NCBI GenBank assembly: GCA_002305045.1
Contig: DBPX01000021.1
Location: forward strand, 1 to 59,341
DNA length: 59,341 bases
Reading direction: 5' to 3'
Source: Ruminococcus sp. UBA1409
GTDB taxonomy: Bacteria; Bacillota; Clostridia; Oscillospirales; Ruminococcaceae
The position numbers and the translations under genes were made by a program. The notes under the pieces are model-generated. The model made no database searches, was not told where the DNA came from, and saw only the letters and a program-made list of their open reading frames with translations. This document shows, piece by piece, positions 1-8,703 of this stretch (within the stretch, counting starts at the first letter, position 1; each line of letters starts with the position of its first letter).

Positions 1-570
1 GACGCAACCCATCTTGCAGAGGGCAACATCGAGCATTGGAAGTGCTCTGACTGCAGGAAATACTTCAGCGACAGCGCAGGGACTAATGAAATAAAAATTG
101 AAAACACCGTGCTCGACAAGACTCCCGACCACATCCCGGACGGAAGCGGCTACAGCTACGATGATAACAGCCACTGGCTGACCTGCATCTGCGGAGATAA
201 GATAGACTCAACAGCCCACACCCTCGACTTTGTCATAGAGAGATATCCCACCGAGGCAGTTAGCGGCTCAGGACATTACGAGTGCTCCGTCTGCGGATAT
301 GTGTCTGCAAGCGTCCCGACATACTCCGCTCAGCCTATTCCTGAGACTATCGTCACTCCCTCACAGCCATCGGATGAGGATACCTCCGATGTAACCCTTG
401 ACGAGGATAATGTCCCCGGCTCTGATGTCACAATAGACGAGCCTGTGCAGTCAGGCCAGTCTGACGAGGAGGCAGAATCATCGGCTCCCAATCCCCAAAC
501 CGGGCTTATCGCTCCTATGGGTATAATCCTTGCGGCGGCTATGGCGGCTCTGGTCGGGAAAAGAGGATAG
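1..570 (+). CDS. C-terminal part of a cell-surface protein with NPQTG sorting signal (5' truncated)
   Basis: The frame is open from base 1, so the start lies outside the window. The visible 189 residues carry Cys pairs in short repeats (HWKCSDCRKYF near the start, then CICG, then YECSVCGY). Such repeats are common in large secreted Firmicutes proteins and may bind metal. An acidic Ser/Asp/Glu linker follows, then NPQTG, a hydrophobic stretch and a final Lys-Arg-Gly: a complete cell-wall sorting signal of the kind class B sortases recognise. A strong terminator follows. The function of the missing N-terminal part cannot be told. Two class B sortases lie 3.5 kb downstream. Confidence 0.8.
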   Translation, partial: DATHLAEGNIEHWKCSDCRKYFSDSAGTNEIKIENTVLDKTPDHIPDGSGYSYDDNSHWLTCICGDKIDSTAHTLDFVIERYPTEAVSGSGHYECSVCGYVSASVPTYSAQPIPETIVTPSQPSDEDTSDVTLDEDNVPGSDVTIDEPVQSGQSDEEAESSAPNPQTGLIAPMGIILAAAMAALVGKRG

Positions 571-606
571 GAATTAAAAAGGCTGGCGTAGGTCTGCGCC
601 GCCCAC

Positions 607-638
607 GGGTGCAGATGATATTCATCTGCACCCTTTTT
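607..638 (+). terminator. Rho-independent terminator
   Basis: A perfect 12-bp stem (607-618 with 622-633) with a 3-nt loop is followed by five T. It closes the surface-protein gene. Confidence 0.9.
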
Positions 639-681
639 CGGAGCGCCAAGGCGGTTTTTAAAGAAAAATGGCTCTTAGCCC

Positions 682-710
682 TTGACAAAGCCGCCTTGTT
701 TTGATATAAT
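682..710 (+). promoter_or_regulatory. Sigma-A promoter of tRNA-Lys
   Basis: TTGACA (682-687), 17-bp spacer, TATAAT (705-710): a full consensus match 16 bp before the tRNA. Confidence 0.9.
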
Positions 711-726
711 ACATAGGCTACTTGAC

Positions 727-802
727 GAGCCACTAGCTCAGTTGGCAGAGCATTTCACTTTTAATGAAAGGGTCTGGAGTTCGAATCTCCAGTGGCTCAC
801 CA
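727..802 (+). tRNA. tRNA-Lys (anticodon TTT)
   Basis: Cloverleaf with acceptor stem GAGCCAC/GTGGCTC, anticodon loop CTTTTAA, T-loop GTTCGAATC and an encoded CCA. It has its own consensus promoter and a following terminator, so it is a single-gene transcription unit. Confidence 0.97.
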
Positions 803-809
803 GCATAAG

Positions 810-847
810 GTCCGCATAAACGCTGAGTTTGTGCGGACTTTCTGTTT
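810..847 (+). terminator. Terminator after tRNA-Lys
   Basis: The inverted repeat GTCCGCA/TGCGGAC (810-816 with 832-838) is followed by TTTCTGTTT. Confidence 0.75.
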
Positions 848-994
848 AAAAACTAACGCTCGGCTTTATTCTCACGGGGGGTAAGCCGGCGTCCCGTGCC
901 CGAGGCATGAGTATATATCATCAATTTATGGTACAAATACGACAATTTTCACATAATTCTCACCGTTCACACGCCATTTCAGGGGCGAAAGCAG

Positions 995-1023
995 TTGATT
1001 TTTGGTCGAAAATATATTATAAT
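995..1023 (+). promoter_or_regulatory. Promoter of the cysteine desulfurase-thiI operon
   Basis: TTGATT (995-1000), 17-bp spacer, TATAAT (1018-1023). The start point would fall near 1030, leaving a leader of about 85 nt. Apart from this promoter I see nothing convincing in the 848-1114 gap. Confidence 0.75.
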
Positions 1024-1114
1024 GAAAGGGTGTATTTGATGGCTCGGGCTGTCTGCAATTTTAGCGGCTCCTGTTTTGTTTTATCTGTGAGAGAGTCTTT
1101 AAGGGAGGATAAAA

Positions 1115-2263
1115 ATGCCGGAGGAAGCGTTTTCATATCTTGACAATGCCTCTACAACCAAGGTCATGCCGGAGGCCGCCGAGGCGGCATATCAGGCAAT
1201 GACTCAAATATACGGCAATCCCTCCTCGCTGCACTCTATGGGACTGGCGGCACAGAGGCTTGTCACCCATTCAAGAAACAGAATTTTAGCGGCTCTGGGA
1301 GACCCGTCTGGGAGGCTTTTATTCACCTCCGGGGCGACAGAAGCCAACAACACGGCGGTCTTGGGTCTTGCGGCAAAATACGGCGTCAGGAAAAAGAGGG
1401 TTGTCACCACTACGATAGAGCATCCCTCGGTGAGCATGGCGTTTAACCGTCTGGAGGAGCTTGGCTACGAGGTAGTAAGGCTCAGTCCGAACAGCGTGGG
1501 CGAGATTACCGAGGATATGCTCGTCTCGGCGGTGGACAGTAAAACCTGCCTAATCAGCGCAATGCTTGTAAACAACGAAACCGGCTGCATCCTCCCGATT
1601 GCCGGAGCCTTTATGAAAATCAAAAGAAAATATCCCGACTGCATAACCCACAGCGACCTTGTACAGGGCTTTTTAAAGCTCCCGACAAGCGTCAAGACGC
1701 TCTGCCTGGACTCAGCCTCAGTGAGCGGACACAAGTTTCACGCTCCCAAGGGAGTCGGTGCGCTCTACCTTAAAAAGGGGATAAGGCTGTCGCCGCTTTT
1801 GGTAGGAGGCGGTCAGGAGCAGGGGCTTCGCTCCGGGACGGAGGCTGTCCCCTGTATACACGCAATGGGCAGGGCTGTGGAGCTTCAGTCTCCCACTATA
1901 GAAAAAAGGTACGAGCATGCCCTGTCCTTAAACGAATACGCCAGAAAAAGCCTCACGGCTGTCGGGGCGGTAATACTCTCAAGGGCTGACGCAAGCCCGT
2001 ATATACTGAGCATCGCCCTCCCCGGCTACAAGAGCGAGACGCTTTTGCACTCCCTCGAGGAGGACGGAGTCTATGTCTCCAGCGGCTCGGCTTGCTCAAA
2101 GGGCAAAAAGAGCGCAGTCCTTACCGAGCTTAAAACCAAGGGCAGCTATATTGACAACGTGTTAAGAATAAGCTTTTCCGGCATGAGCCGCCAAGAGGAT
2201 ATAGACGCTCTGGCAAAGGGGCTTATAAGATGCTCCGAGCGTCTGGCGAGAATTAGGAATTAG
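1115..2263 (+). CDS. Cysteine desulfurase (class V aminotransferase fold)
   Basis: This PLP enzyme takes sulfur from L-cysteine as a protein persulfide, giving alanine. The 382-residue protein has the family's marks: the N-terminal LDNASTTKV, SGATEANN in the cofactor region, the Schiff-base Lys in SGHKFHAPKG (about residue 207) and the persulfide Cys in SSGSACS (about residue 327). The start is an ATG after a clear GGGAGG site. thiI begins 38 bp downstream, an arrangement known from Firmicutes NifZ-ThiI pairs. It is therefore probably the dedicated sulfur donor for tRNA thiolation rather than the main Fe-S cluster enzyme, although the latter role cannot be excluded. Confidence 0.93.
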   Translation: MPEEAFSYLDNASTTKVMPEAAEAAYQAMTQIYGNPSSLHSMGLAAQRLVTHSRNRILAALGDPSGRLLFTSGATEANNTAVLGLAAKYGVRKKRVVTTTIEHPSVSMAFNRLEELGYEVVRLSPNSVGEITEDMLVSAVDSKTCLISAMLVNNETGCILPIAGAFMKIKRKYPDCITHSDLVQGFLKLPTSVKTLCLDSASVSGHKFHAPKGVGALYLKKGIRLSPLLVGGGQEQGLRSGTEAVPCIHAMGRAVELQSPTIEKRYEHALSLNEYARKSLTAVGAVILSRADASPYILSIALPGYKSETLLHSLEEDGVYVSSGSACSKGKKSAVLTELKTKGSYIDNVLRISFSGMSRQEDIDALAKGLIRCSERLARIRN

Positions 2264-2301
2264 CATTTTTGTAAAACCATAGATTTAAAAAGCTGAAGGG
2301 A

Positions 2302-3501
2302 ATGATATGCCTGAATCAGGTTATTCTTTGCAAGTACGGCGAGCTGGTGCTAAAGGGTCTAAACCGCTCCAGCTTTGAGGCTGTGCTTATACGAAATGTC
2401 CGCCGCAGGCTAAAGTCCTTGGGAGACTTTAGCTACTCCTCCCGCCAGTCCACCCTGTTTGTCGAGGGGGACGACAGCCTCTGCGACTTCGGGGAGGCTA
2501 TGGAAAGGCTCAAAAGGGTCTTTGGAATAGCAAAGCTCTGCATGGCGGTGTCCTGCGAAAAAAATCTTGACGATATAGAATCTACGGTATCAGAGTATCT
2601 AGGAGAGTCTTTGCAGCTTGCACAAAGCTTCAAGGTGGAGGCAAAAAGAGCCGACAAGAGATTTTACCTTGACTCAATGCAGCTTATGGCGGAGCTTGGC
2701 GGCAGGATTTTAGAAAGATATCCCCATCTTACCGTGGATGTTAAAAGCCCCGAGGTCACCGTGGTGGTGGAAATAAGGGACAACTCAGCGTATGTCCACG
2801 GTATGCCTGTGGACGGCGCAGGGGGAATCCCGGTGGGGACCTCCGGCAGGGCGCTTTTGATGCTCTCCGGCGGAATAGACTCTCCCGTCGCCGGGACGAT
2901 GATGGCAAAGCGTGGAGTTATAGTAAGCGCAATCCATTTCCAGTCGCCGCCGTACACCTCCGAGAGGGCGTTTATAAAGGTCAAGAAGCTGGCGGCAAAA
3001 ATATCCGAATACTGCGGTCAGATAACCCTTTTTTCCGTCCCCTTCACAAAAATTCAGGAGGCTATCCGGGAAAACTGCCCGGAGGAGCTGTTCACCATAA
3101 TCATGAGGCGGCAGATGATGGAGATATCTCAGAGGCTGTGCGAGGCTTACGGCTTCTCGGCGATAGTCACCGGGGAGAGCATAGGTCAGGTTGCGTCTCA
3201 GACCATGGCCGCAATGGTCGCTACCGACTCTGTTTGCAGGCTCCCGGTGTTCAGACCCTGCATAGGTCTTGACAAAAAGGAAATCATAGACATATCCTAC
3301 AAAATCGACACCTTCGACATCTCGATAGAGCCGTATGAGGACTGCTGCACCGTCTTTACCCCCAAGCACCCAAAGACAAAGCCCACCCTTGCAGAGGTGG
3401 AAAGGGCGGAGTCCGGGTTTGATTTTGACCCGCTCATCAAAGAGGCTCTTGACGGCATCGCTCAGGTGACGCTAAGGCCCTACGAGGAATACGATTTTTA
3501 A
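2302..3501 (+). CDS. thiI: tRNA 4-thiouridine synthetase ThiI
   Basis: ThiI adenylates U8 of tRNA and places sulfur there; in some bacteria it also feeds thiamine synthesis. The N-terminus (KYGELVLKGLNR) begins the ferredoxin-like/THUMP region (about 1-165). The PP-loop ATP site SGGIDSPVAG lies near residues 189-198, in a C-terminal ATPase domain running to residue 399. No C-terminal rhodanese domain is present, as is usual in Firmicutes, so sulfur must arrive from the upstream desulfurase. The chosen ATG has its GAAGGG element only about 1 nt away, so the exact start is less certain than the gene. Confidence 0.93.
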   Translation: MICLNQVILCKYGELVLKGLNRSSFEAVLIRNVRRRLKSLGDFSYSSRQSTLFVEGDDSLCDFGEAMERLKRVFGIAKLCMAVSCEKNLDDIESTVSEYLGESLQLAQSFKVEAKRADKRFYLDSMQLMAELGGRILERYPHLTVDVKSPEVTVVVEIRDNSAYVHGMPVDGAGGIPVGTSGRALLMLSGGIDSPVAGTMMAKRGVIVSAIHFQSPPYTSERAFIKVKKLAAKISEYCGQITLFSVPFTKIQEAIRENCPEELFTIIMRRQMMEISQRLCEAYGFSAIVTGESIGQVASQTMAAMVATDSVCRLPVFRPCIGLDKKEIIDISYKIDTFDISIEPYEDCCTVFTPKHPKTKPTLAEVERAESGFDFDPLIKEALDGIAQVTLRPYEEYDF

Positions 3502-3516
3502 GGAGCTGACAAGGTT

Positions 3517-4095
3517 ATGGAAATAGATGTAAAAAGCAGTCTCGACCTCAGCCGGGCTTCGCTTATCCCCACAGATTGGGACCTCTCCCCCGAGGCGCTT
3601 TCTTTAGCCATAGGGAGTCTTTCCTGCGAGCTTGTAAAAAGGCTGGGCGAGCTTAAAATCAAGGTCAGCTGCGCCGAGAGCTGCACAGGCGGACTCCTTG
3701 CCTCTTATGTCACCTCGGTGCCGGGAGCCTCTGCGGTCTTTGAGCTAGGAGCCGTAACCTATTCCGAGAGGATGAAGTCGGAGCTTTTGGGAATTCCCGG
3801 TCAGCTCATCGAGGATTACAATGTCGTGAGCGACACCGTAGCCATGGCGATGGCTATAGGAGTCAGGCTTCTTGCCGGAGCGGACATAGGGATAGGAATA
3901 ACCGGGATAGCCGGTCCTGACGGCGGGAGCGCCGAGCGTCCCGTGGGGACGGTTTTCGTCAGCATAAACTACAACAACCAATCGTTCACAGAAAACCTGC
4001 GGCTTTACGAGCTTGGCAGTCTCACAAGGGAGCAGTGCCGCCTTCTGACTGTCGCATACGCCGTCAAGGCTGCTCTTATTATTCTGAAAGGCTGA
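3517..4095 (+). CDS. pncC: CinA C-terminal domain protein, NMN amidohydrolase (PncC)
   Basis: Family role: deamidation of nicotinamide mononucleotide to nicotinate mononucleotide in pyridine-nucleotide salvage. The 192-residue protein carries AESCTGG (the catalytic Ser motif) near residue 51 and GIAGPDGG near residue 131. It lacks the N-terminal CinA half. About 35 residues precede the domain with no recognisable motif. It sits 15 bp after thiI and 7 bp before the first sortase, so it is probably cotranscribed with thiI. The hydrolase activity is inferred from the family. Confidence 0.87.
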   Translation: MEIDVKSSLDLSRASLIPTDWDLSPEALSLAIGSLSCELVKRLGELKIKVSCAESCTGGLLASYVTSVPGASAVFELGAVTYSERMKSELLGIPGQLIEDYNVVSDTVAMAMAIGVRLLAGADIGIGITGIAGPDGGSAERPVGTVFVSINYNNQSFTENLRLYELGSLTREQCRLLTVAYAVKAALIILKG

Positions 4096-4102
4096 TTTTT
4101 TA

Positions 4103-5248
4103 ATGGCAATGCTTAACGAGCTTCGCCCGGAGTCCTACGAAAAAAGGGACAGGAGCCTAAAAGGAAGGCTAAAGGAGCTTCTCCCCTGGAAGGGCGACGA
4201 CACCAAGGAGATAGTAAGAAAGCTTATCTATCTGACGGCGGTTGCGGTGCTTATTTATTCCTTCTACGGCGTGTGGGAGTACAGGTTCGGCACCTCCGAC
4301 CTCCACGAGAGCAAGGACGACCTTAGTAACCTCTATCACAGCACTACAGACTCCCCAGAGGACTTGAGCCAGCCCTCGGTCACTCAGCCCGAGGCTGAAA
4401 ATCCCGTCCAGGAAAATCCGGGCGGCAGCTCAGGCGATAATTCCCCGCAGACGCCTGCTGCTGATGTCTCCGACCCGGAGGCTTCAAAATACCCTGAGGG
4501 CATGCTCTCACGGTTTAAGGCGCTTTATGACATCAACCCGGAGATTATCGGCTGGCTGACAATAGACGGTCTTGCGGACTCCGACGGCGTAAACTACATC
4601 GACTATCCCGTCATGCAGACGGACGACAACGATTACTATCTCGACCACGATTTTTACGGCGAGGAAAAGGCTTACGGCGCACTCTTTGCCGACCATAACA
4701 TCAAGGTGACCAAGGACTCAGGTCCTCAGAACACCGTTATCTACGGTCACAACATGGGAGCGGGGACATATTTCAGCCATCTGCACGACTACAAAAAGCG
4801 TGTCTCCTTCATAAAGGAGCACCGCCTTGTGACCTATTCCACCCTCTGGGAGGAGAATCAGTACATTATAATCGGCTGCTTCTTAACAGGAATAAGGGAG
4901 GACCAGGACAACATCCCGATATTCAGATACCATGTCTGCTTCGACTTTGACAACCTATCGGAGTTTGACTACTGGTACAAAAATGTTCTTTACAGAAGCT
5001 ACTACACCTCGGACATCCCCTGCTCCATAGAGGATGAGTACATCACCCTCTCCACCTGCTCGACCGAGATTTACGACTCTAGGTTTGTAGTCGTGGCGAG
5101 AAAGCTGAGGGAGGGCGAGGACCCCTGGCAGTATGAATACTACTCCAACCCGAATCCAAGAAAGCCCGCCGCCTTCTACGAGGCGTACGGCATGGCTGTC
5201 CCCAAGGACGACGGTCCCGACTACGAGTATTACATCCCGGAGGAATGA
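4103..5248 (+). CDS. Class B sortase, membrane anchored
   Basis: This transpeptidase cleaves a sorting motif and joins the protein to peptidoglycan on the outer face of the membrane. One transmembrane segment (about residues 40-58) follows a basic cytoplasmic tail, then comes a long Pro/Ser/Glu linker. The catalytic set is complete: His in IYGHNMG (residue 216), Cys in TLSTC (319) and Arg in DSRFVVVAR (327). The C-terminal tail extends about 50 residues past the catalytic domain and is acidic. The start has a weak ribosome site and could also be the Met two codons later. It is followed by a second sortase of the same class. Confidence 0.9.
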   Translation: MAMLNELRPESYEKRDRSLKGRLKELLPWKGDDTKEIVRKLIYLTAVAVLIYSFYGVWEYRFGTSDLHESKDDLSNLYHSTTDSPEDLSQPSVTQPEAENPVQENPGGSSGDNSPQTPAADVSDPEASKYPEGMLSRFKALYDINPEIIGWLTIDGLADSDGVNYIDYPVMQTDDNDYYLDHDFYGEEKAYGALFADHNIKVTKDSGPQNTVIYGHNMGAGTYFSHLHDYKKRVSFIKEHRLVTYSTLWEENQYIIIGCFLTGIREDQDNIPIFRYHVCFDFDNLSEFDYWYKNVLYRSYYTSDIPCSIEDEYITLSTCSTEIYDSRFVVVARKLREGEDPWQYEYYSNPNPRKPAAFYEAYGMAVPKDDGPDYEYYIPEE

Positions 5249-5319
5249 GCTTCTTAATCGCTTGAATCAAAGGATAAACGCCCGGCATCGGGTCACAGCT
5301 TGAAAGGAATGGTCAAAAA

Positions 5320-6210
5320 ATGAGTCAAAAAAAGCTCCCTCTTAAATCTGCCCTGTCGGTGCTTCTGGCTGCGCTGACGCTTTTTGCCCTCGGCGGATGC
5401 CAGAAGGAGATACCTGATACCCCTCCCCTGCCCTCTGCCGACACAGAGCCTACGGCGACCGTCACCGAGCCGCCTACCCTGCCCACAGAGGATATAACCC
5501 AGCCTACCCTTCCTCCCGAGCCGGAGCCGCTGGAGAAGTATCTTGAATACTACGAGCAAAATAACGACTTCGTGGGCTGGATTCAGATACCCTCCCTCAA
5601 GCGCTCCAACGGTGAGCTGTACATAGACTATCCCGTCGTCCAGGCGGACGACAATCAGGAGTACATCGACAAGAGCTTCGACGGCGAATACTCCAGGGCA
5701 GGGACAATCTACGCCGACTATAAGGTCCCGATAACCGCAACCAGCCACGCCGACAATATCACCCTCTACGGTCACAGCATGGCGGACAGAACCTTTTTCA
5801 GGATGGTTTTGGACTATAAGAGCGGAGTCGACTATGTCAAGGAGCATTATCTCATCAACTTCGACACCCGCTGGGAGGAAAACCAGTATGTAGTCGTCGC
5901 CTGCTTCCTGATAGGCATCTACGAATGGCAGGACGATGAGCCGCTCTTTGAATACTTCAAATGCCGCAACTTCGAAACCGAGGAGGAATATAACTACTTC
6001 TATGAGAATATAATGTACCGTTCCTATTACCTTAGCGACATCGAGTGCGAGTACGGAGACGAGTTCCTGACCCTCTCCACCTGCGCTTATGACTTCGAGG
6101 ACTCGAGATTTGTCGTGGTCGCAAGAAAGGTAAGGGAGAACGAGGATATATCAGGCTATCAGGACAGCTATGTCAAAAACCCGGACAGGCATAAGCCCTC
6201 CAATGTCTGA
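5320..6210 (+). CDS. Class B sortase with lipoprotein signal
   Basis: The catalytic domain resembles the preceding gene, with His in LYGHSMA (residue 152), Cys in TLSTC (255) and Arg in DSRFVVVAR (263). The N-terminus differs. Instead of a stop-transfer segment it has a signal peptide ending in LFALGGC, a good lipobox, so the protein is probably lipid-anchored through Cys27 or nearby. A Thr/Pro/Glu-rich linker precedes the domain. Tandem placement and shared motifs suggest duplication followed by a change of anchor. Lipoprotein sortases are unusual, since most are held by an N-terminal helix. Confidence 0.88.
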   Translation: MSQKKLPLKSALSVLLAALTLFALGGCQKEIPDTPPLPSADTEPTATVTEPPTLPTEDITQPTLPPEPEPLEKYLEYYEQNNDFVGWIQIPSLKRSNGELYIDYPVVQADDNQEYIDKSFDGEYSRAGTIYADYKVPITATSHADNITLYGHSMADRTFFRMVLDYKSGVDYVKEHYLINFDTRWEENQYVVVACFLIGIYEWQDDEPLFEYFKCRNFETEEEYNYFYENIMYRSYYLSDIECEYGDEFLTLSTCAYDFEDSRFVVVARKVRENEDISGYQDSYVKNPDRHKPSNV

Positions 6211-6265
6211 TTAACAAGGAAGAATCCTCCAATAATCCTTTTATCAGAGGAAAGGAGCTGAGGTA

Positions 6266-7831
6266 TTGCAAAAGGGATTCTCAAAAAGAAAGCTCATTAT
6301 AATTTTAAGCCTTGTACTTGTCTACTCCAGCGCAATATGCTACATCAGCGTGCTGGCTAAGAAGGCGGTAATAGGGGATATCGTGTTCCCCAAGAATCTA
6401 ACGACTGTGCTCTACGCCGCAGAGGATAGCTCCGTAAAGGACTCCCCTGCTCCGTCAGGCTCGCAGCCGGTGCCCATCAGTAAGGCGGAGCTTGGCAGCT
6501 ACGGGATGTTTTCGCCTGTCACCACCCAGATAACAGGTCTTGACAGCGAGCAGCCCGGCTCAATAGCGAGCGCAGCGCCCTCGGTGCTCACCCAGCCCGA
6601 GACGGCTGGAGCCTCGCAGACGGTCAGCTCCCCGCAGTTAGAGAGCGTAGCACCTGAAACAACTCAGGAAAATAAGCCGGACGCTACAGAAAAAAAGCCG
6701 GAGGAGGACTCTTGGGAGTCTGATGACGGTTCTAAAGCCGCCCTGTCAGACGAGGACACAGCAGACGAAAGCAGCGAAAAAGAGGAGGATGGCGCCACGG
6801 AGCCGTCCCAGGAGGATGAGCTTTCAGATGGCGAGGAGGCTGTCGAGCTTGACGACACAGAGGAATCGGTCGAGCTTGACGATACAGAGGAATCGATCGA
6901 TCTGACAGAGGATACCGGCGGGAATCTATCCGACGGGGTTATCCTCCCCGAAATAAGCTGGGACTACGGAAGCCTCTGGCAGGAGGAGTATTTCGGCTAT
7001 CCCCAGGATGTTTTGCAAAACGGCAAGAGCTACTATGACGACACCGTAACCATCTACGACAAGTCCTCTGGAAGGTATCTTACAGGAAACGCCTTTGATA
7101 TAGTCTGCCAGGTCACCTTCAACGAGATTGGCTCCTCAAGGCATGAGGAGGCTATAAAGGCGCAGGCGGTTGCCGTCTATACCTATATCAAGCATTATCA
7201 GCAAAAGGGCGAGTACGCCTCGCTCTCCTGCAAGCAGAATGTTCCCCAGAATGTCATAGAGTGCGTCAAGGCGGTCGACGGGCTTGCCATGATGTACGAC
7301 GGTGAATATATCATGGCGGCGTTTTCAGCCTCGACTGCGGGAGTTACCTGCTCCTCGGAGAATGTCTGGGGAGGCGAGCGTCCCTATCTAAAGTCGGTCG
7401 TGAGCCAGTACGACTATCTCGACACTAAAAACTACGGCAGAATAACCACCTACACCGCCGAGGAGGTCAAAAAGAAGATAGAGTCAAAGACCAACATAAC
7501 TCTCTCGAGCGACCCCAGCCGATGGTTCCAGATTCTTTCCTACGGCGACGGCGGCTATGTCGATAAAATTGCGATAGACGGTCACACCACGGCAAGAGTC
7601 TCCGGCGATGAAAAGGAGCTTACCGCCCATGTCCTAAGGACATATATCCTTAGCATACGCTCCGCCTGCTTCACCGTAAGCTACAGCGACGGCGTGTTCA
7701 CCTTCGTGACCTACGGCTACGGTCACGGCGTCGGGATGCCCCAGATAGGCGCAGACCTCTACGCCGAGTACGGAGGCTATACCTTTGACAGAATCCTCCA
7801 CCACTACTACACAGGCATCACAATCTGCTAG
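6266..7831 (+). CDS. SpoIID/LytB-domain cell-wall protein
   Basis: The start is TTG after AAAGGAG with 8-nt spacing. One N-terminal membrane segment (about 9-31) is followed by a 200-residue Ser/Glu/Asp linker holding a near-perfect tandem repeat (ELDDTEES twice). The SpoIID domain follows from about residue 255, with the typical EEAIKAQAVAVYTY, a FSASTAG segment and the closing GYGHGVGMPQIGADLYA. SpoIID is a lytic transglycosylase of sporulation, but relatives such as LytB act in vegetative walls. Its place directly behind two sortases, away from a sporulation cluster, suggests a wall-remodelling role. A terminator follows. Confidence 0.85.
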   Translation: MQKGFSKRKLIIILSLVLVYSSAICYISVLAKKAVIGDIVFPKNLTTVLYAAEDSSVKDSPAPSGSQPVPISKAELGSYGMFSPVTTQITGLDSEQPGSIASAAPSVLTQPETAGASQTVSSPQLESVAPETTQENKPDATEKKPEEDSWESDDGSKAALSDEDTADESSEKEEDGATEPSQEDELSDGEEAVELDDTEESVELDDTEESIDLTEDTGGNLSDGVILPEISWDYGSLWQEEYFGYPQDVLQNGKSYYDDTVTIYDKSSGRYLTGNAFDIVCQVTFNEIGSSRHEEAIKAQAVAVYTYIKHYQQKGEYASLSCKQNVPQNVIECVKAVDGLAMMYDGEYIMAAFSASTAGVTCSSENVWGGERPYLKSVVSQYDYLDTKNYGRITTYTAEEVKKKIESKTNITLSSDPSRWFQILSYGDGGYVDKIAIDGHTTARVSGDEKELTAHVLRTYILSIRSACFTVSYSDGVFTFVTYGYGHGVGMPQIGADLYAEYGGYTFDRILHHYYTGITIC

Positions 7832-7849
7832 TCTTGAGGCTTTGCAGTC

Positions 7850-7886
7850 AGGACGCTCATCCTTATCGGGATGGCGTCCTTTTTTC
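7850..7886 (+). terminator. Terminator after the SpoIID-like gene
   Basis: The stem AGGACGC-CATCC / GGATGGCGTCCT has one bulged base and is followed by six T. Confidence 0.85.
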
Positions 7887-7906
7887 CGTCTTTTCGCCGC
7901 TAAGTC

Positions 7907-7935
7907 TTGAAAACGGCTCAAAAAAGCGGTATAAT
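7907..7935 (+). promoter_or_regulatory. Promoter of the SDR-acpS-nnrD operon
   Basis: TTGAAA (7907-7912), 17-bp spacer, TATAAT (7930-7935). The start codon at 7970 is about 28 nt from the expected transcription start. Confidence 0.85.
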
Positions 7936-7969
7936 ACCATTATACAAAATACTCTCGGGGAGGGATTGG

Positions 7970-8692
7970 ATGAAGGGAGTAGCCCTTGTCACCGGCGGCT
8001 CAAGAGGAATCGGTGCGGCGACCGTCAGGGAGCTTTCCTCACTAGGCTACAGCGTCGCCATAAACTACAATAAAAGCCATGATGAGGCAAGCCTGCTTGC
8101 AAAATCGCTTCCGGGAGAGGCGGCTGTATATCAGTGCGACATCTCCTCCCCCGAAGAGGTCGAAGGGATGTTTTCAAGGATAGAAGCAGAGCTTGGCGAG
8201 GTCGAGCTTCTTGTAAACAACGCAGGAGTGTCTCATATCGGGCTTTTTCAGGATATGAGCTATGAGAGCATCCTAAGGCTTGCCGAGGTCAACCTTTTGG
8301 GGGCTATTTACTGCACCAGGCGTGCCGTCCCGGGAATGGTGAGGCGGCACAGCGGCTGTATTATAAGCGTAGCCTCGATGTGGGGAGAGGTCGGCGCCTC
8401 CTGCGAGGCGGTGTACTCCTCCTGCAAGGCGGGAATTATCGGCTTTACAAAGGCGCTCGCCAAGGAGCTGGGTCCCAGTGGGATAAGGGTCAACTGCGTC
8501 TCCCCGGGAGTTATCGACACCGACATGAACAAAGAGCTTGACGACGAGACGATTAACGCCCTCTGTCGGGACACTCCCCTCATGAGAATCGGCAGCCCGG
8601 AGGATGTCGCAGGGGTAATAGGCTTTCTTGCCTCCCCAGACTCCGGCTTCATAACAGGACAGGTCCTGCCGGTAAACGGCGGAATTATATAA
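7970..8692 (+). CDS. Short-chain dehydrogenase/reductase, FabG-like
   Basis: A 240-residue Rossmann-fold oxidoreductase. The NAD(P) site is TGGSRGIG near the N-terminus, NNAG follows about 75 residues later, and the catalytic Ser and YSSCK (Tyr-x3-Lys) lie in the middle. The end resembles 3-oxoacyl-ACP reductases (SPDSGFITGQVLPVNGG). The ATG at 7970 follows GGGGAGGG by 5 nt; the frame is open further upstream but overlaps the promoter. Lying with acpS, it could act in fatty acid synthesis. It could equally be a specialised paralogue such as the EF-P modification reductase YmfI, and sequence alone does not decide. Confidence 0.8.
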   Translation: MKGVALVTGGSRGIGAATVRELSSLGYSVAINYNKSHDEASLLAKSLPGEAAVYQCDISSPEEVEGMFSRIEAELGEVELLVNNAGVSHIGLFQDMSYESILRLAEVNLLGAIYCTRRAVPGMVRRHSGCIISVASMWGEVGASCEAVYSSCKAGIIGFTKALAKELGPSGIRVNCVSPGVIDTDMNKELDDETINALCRDTPLMRIGSPEDVAGVIGFLASPDSGFITGQVLPVNGGII

Positions 8693-8703
8693 GGAGGATA
8701 TAT

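Noticed and set aside
907..1143. Open frame of 78 codons before the cysteine desulfurase gene
   Set aside because: It contains the operon promoter and overlaps the desulfurase start, has no ribosome site and shows no protein-like pattern.
2785..3369. 194-codon minus-strand frame inside thiI
   Set aside because: Shadow of thiI; the thiI frame has all conserved motifs and codon bias.
5293..5847. 184-codon minus-strand frame opposite the second sortase
   Set aside because: Catalytic residues and lipobox support the plus-strand gene.
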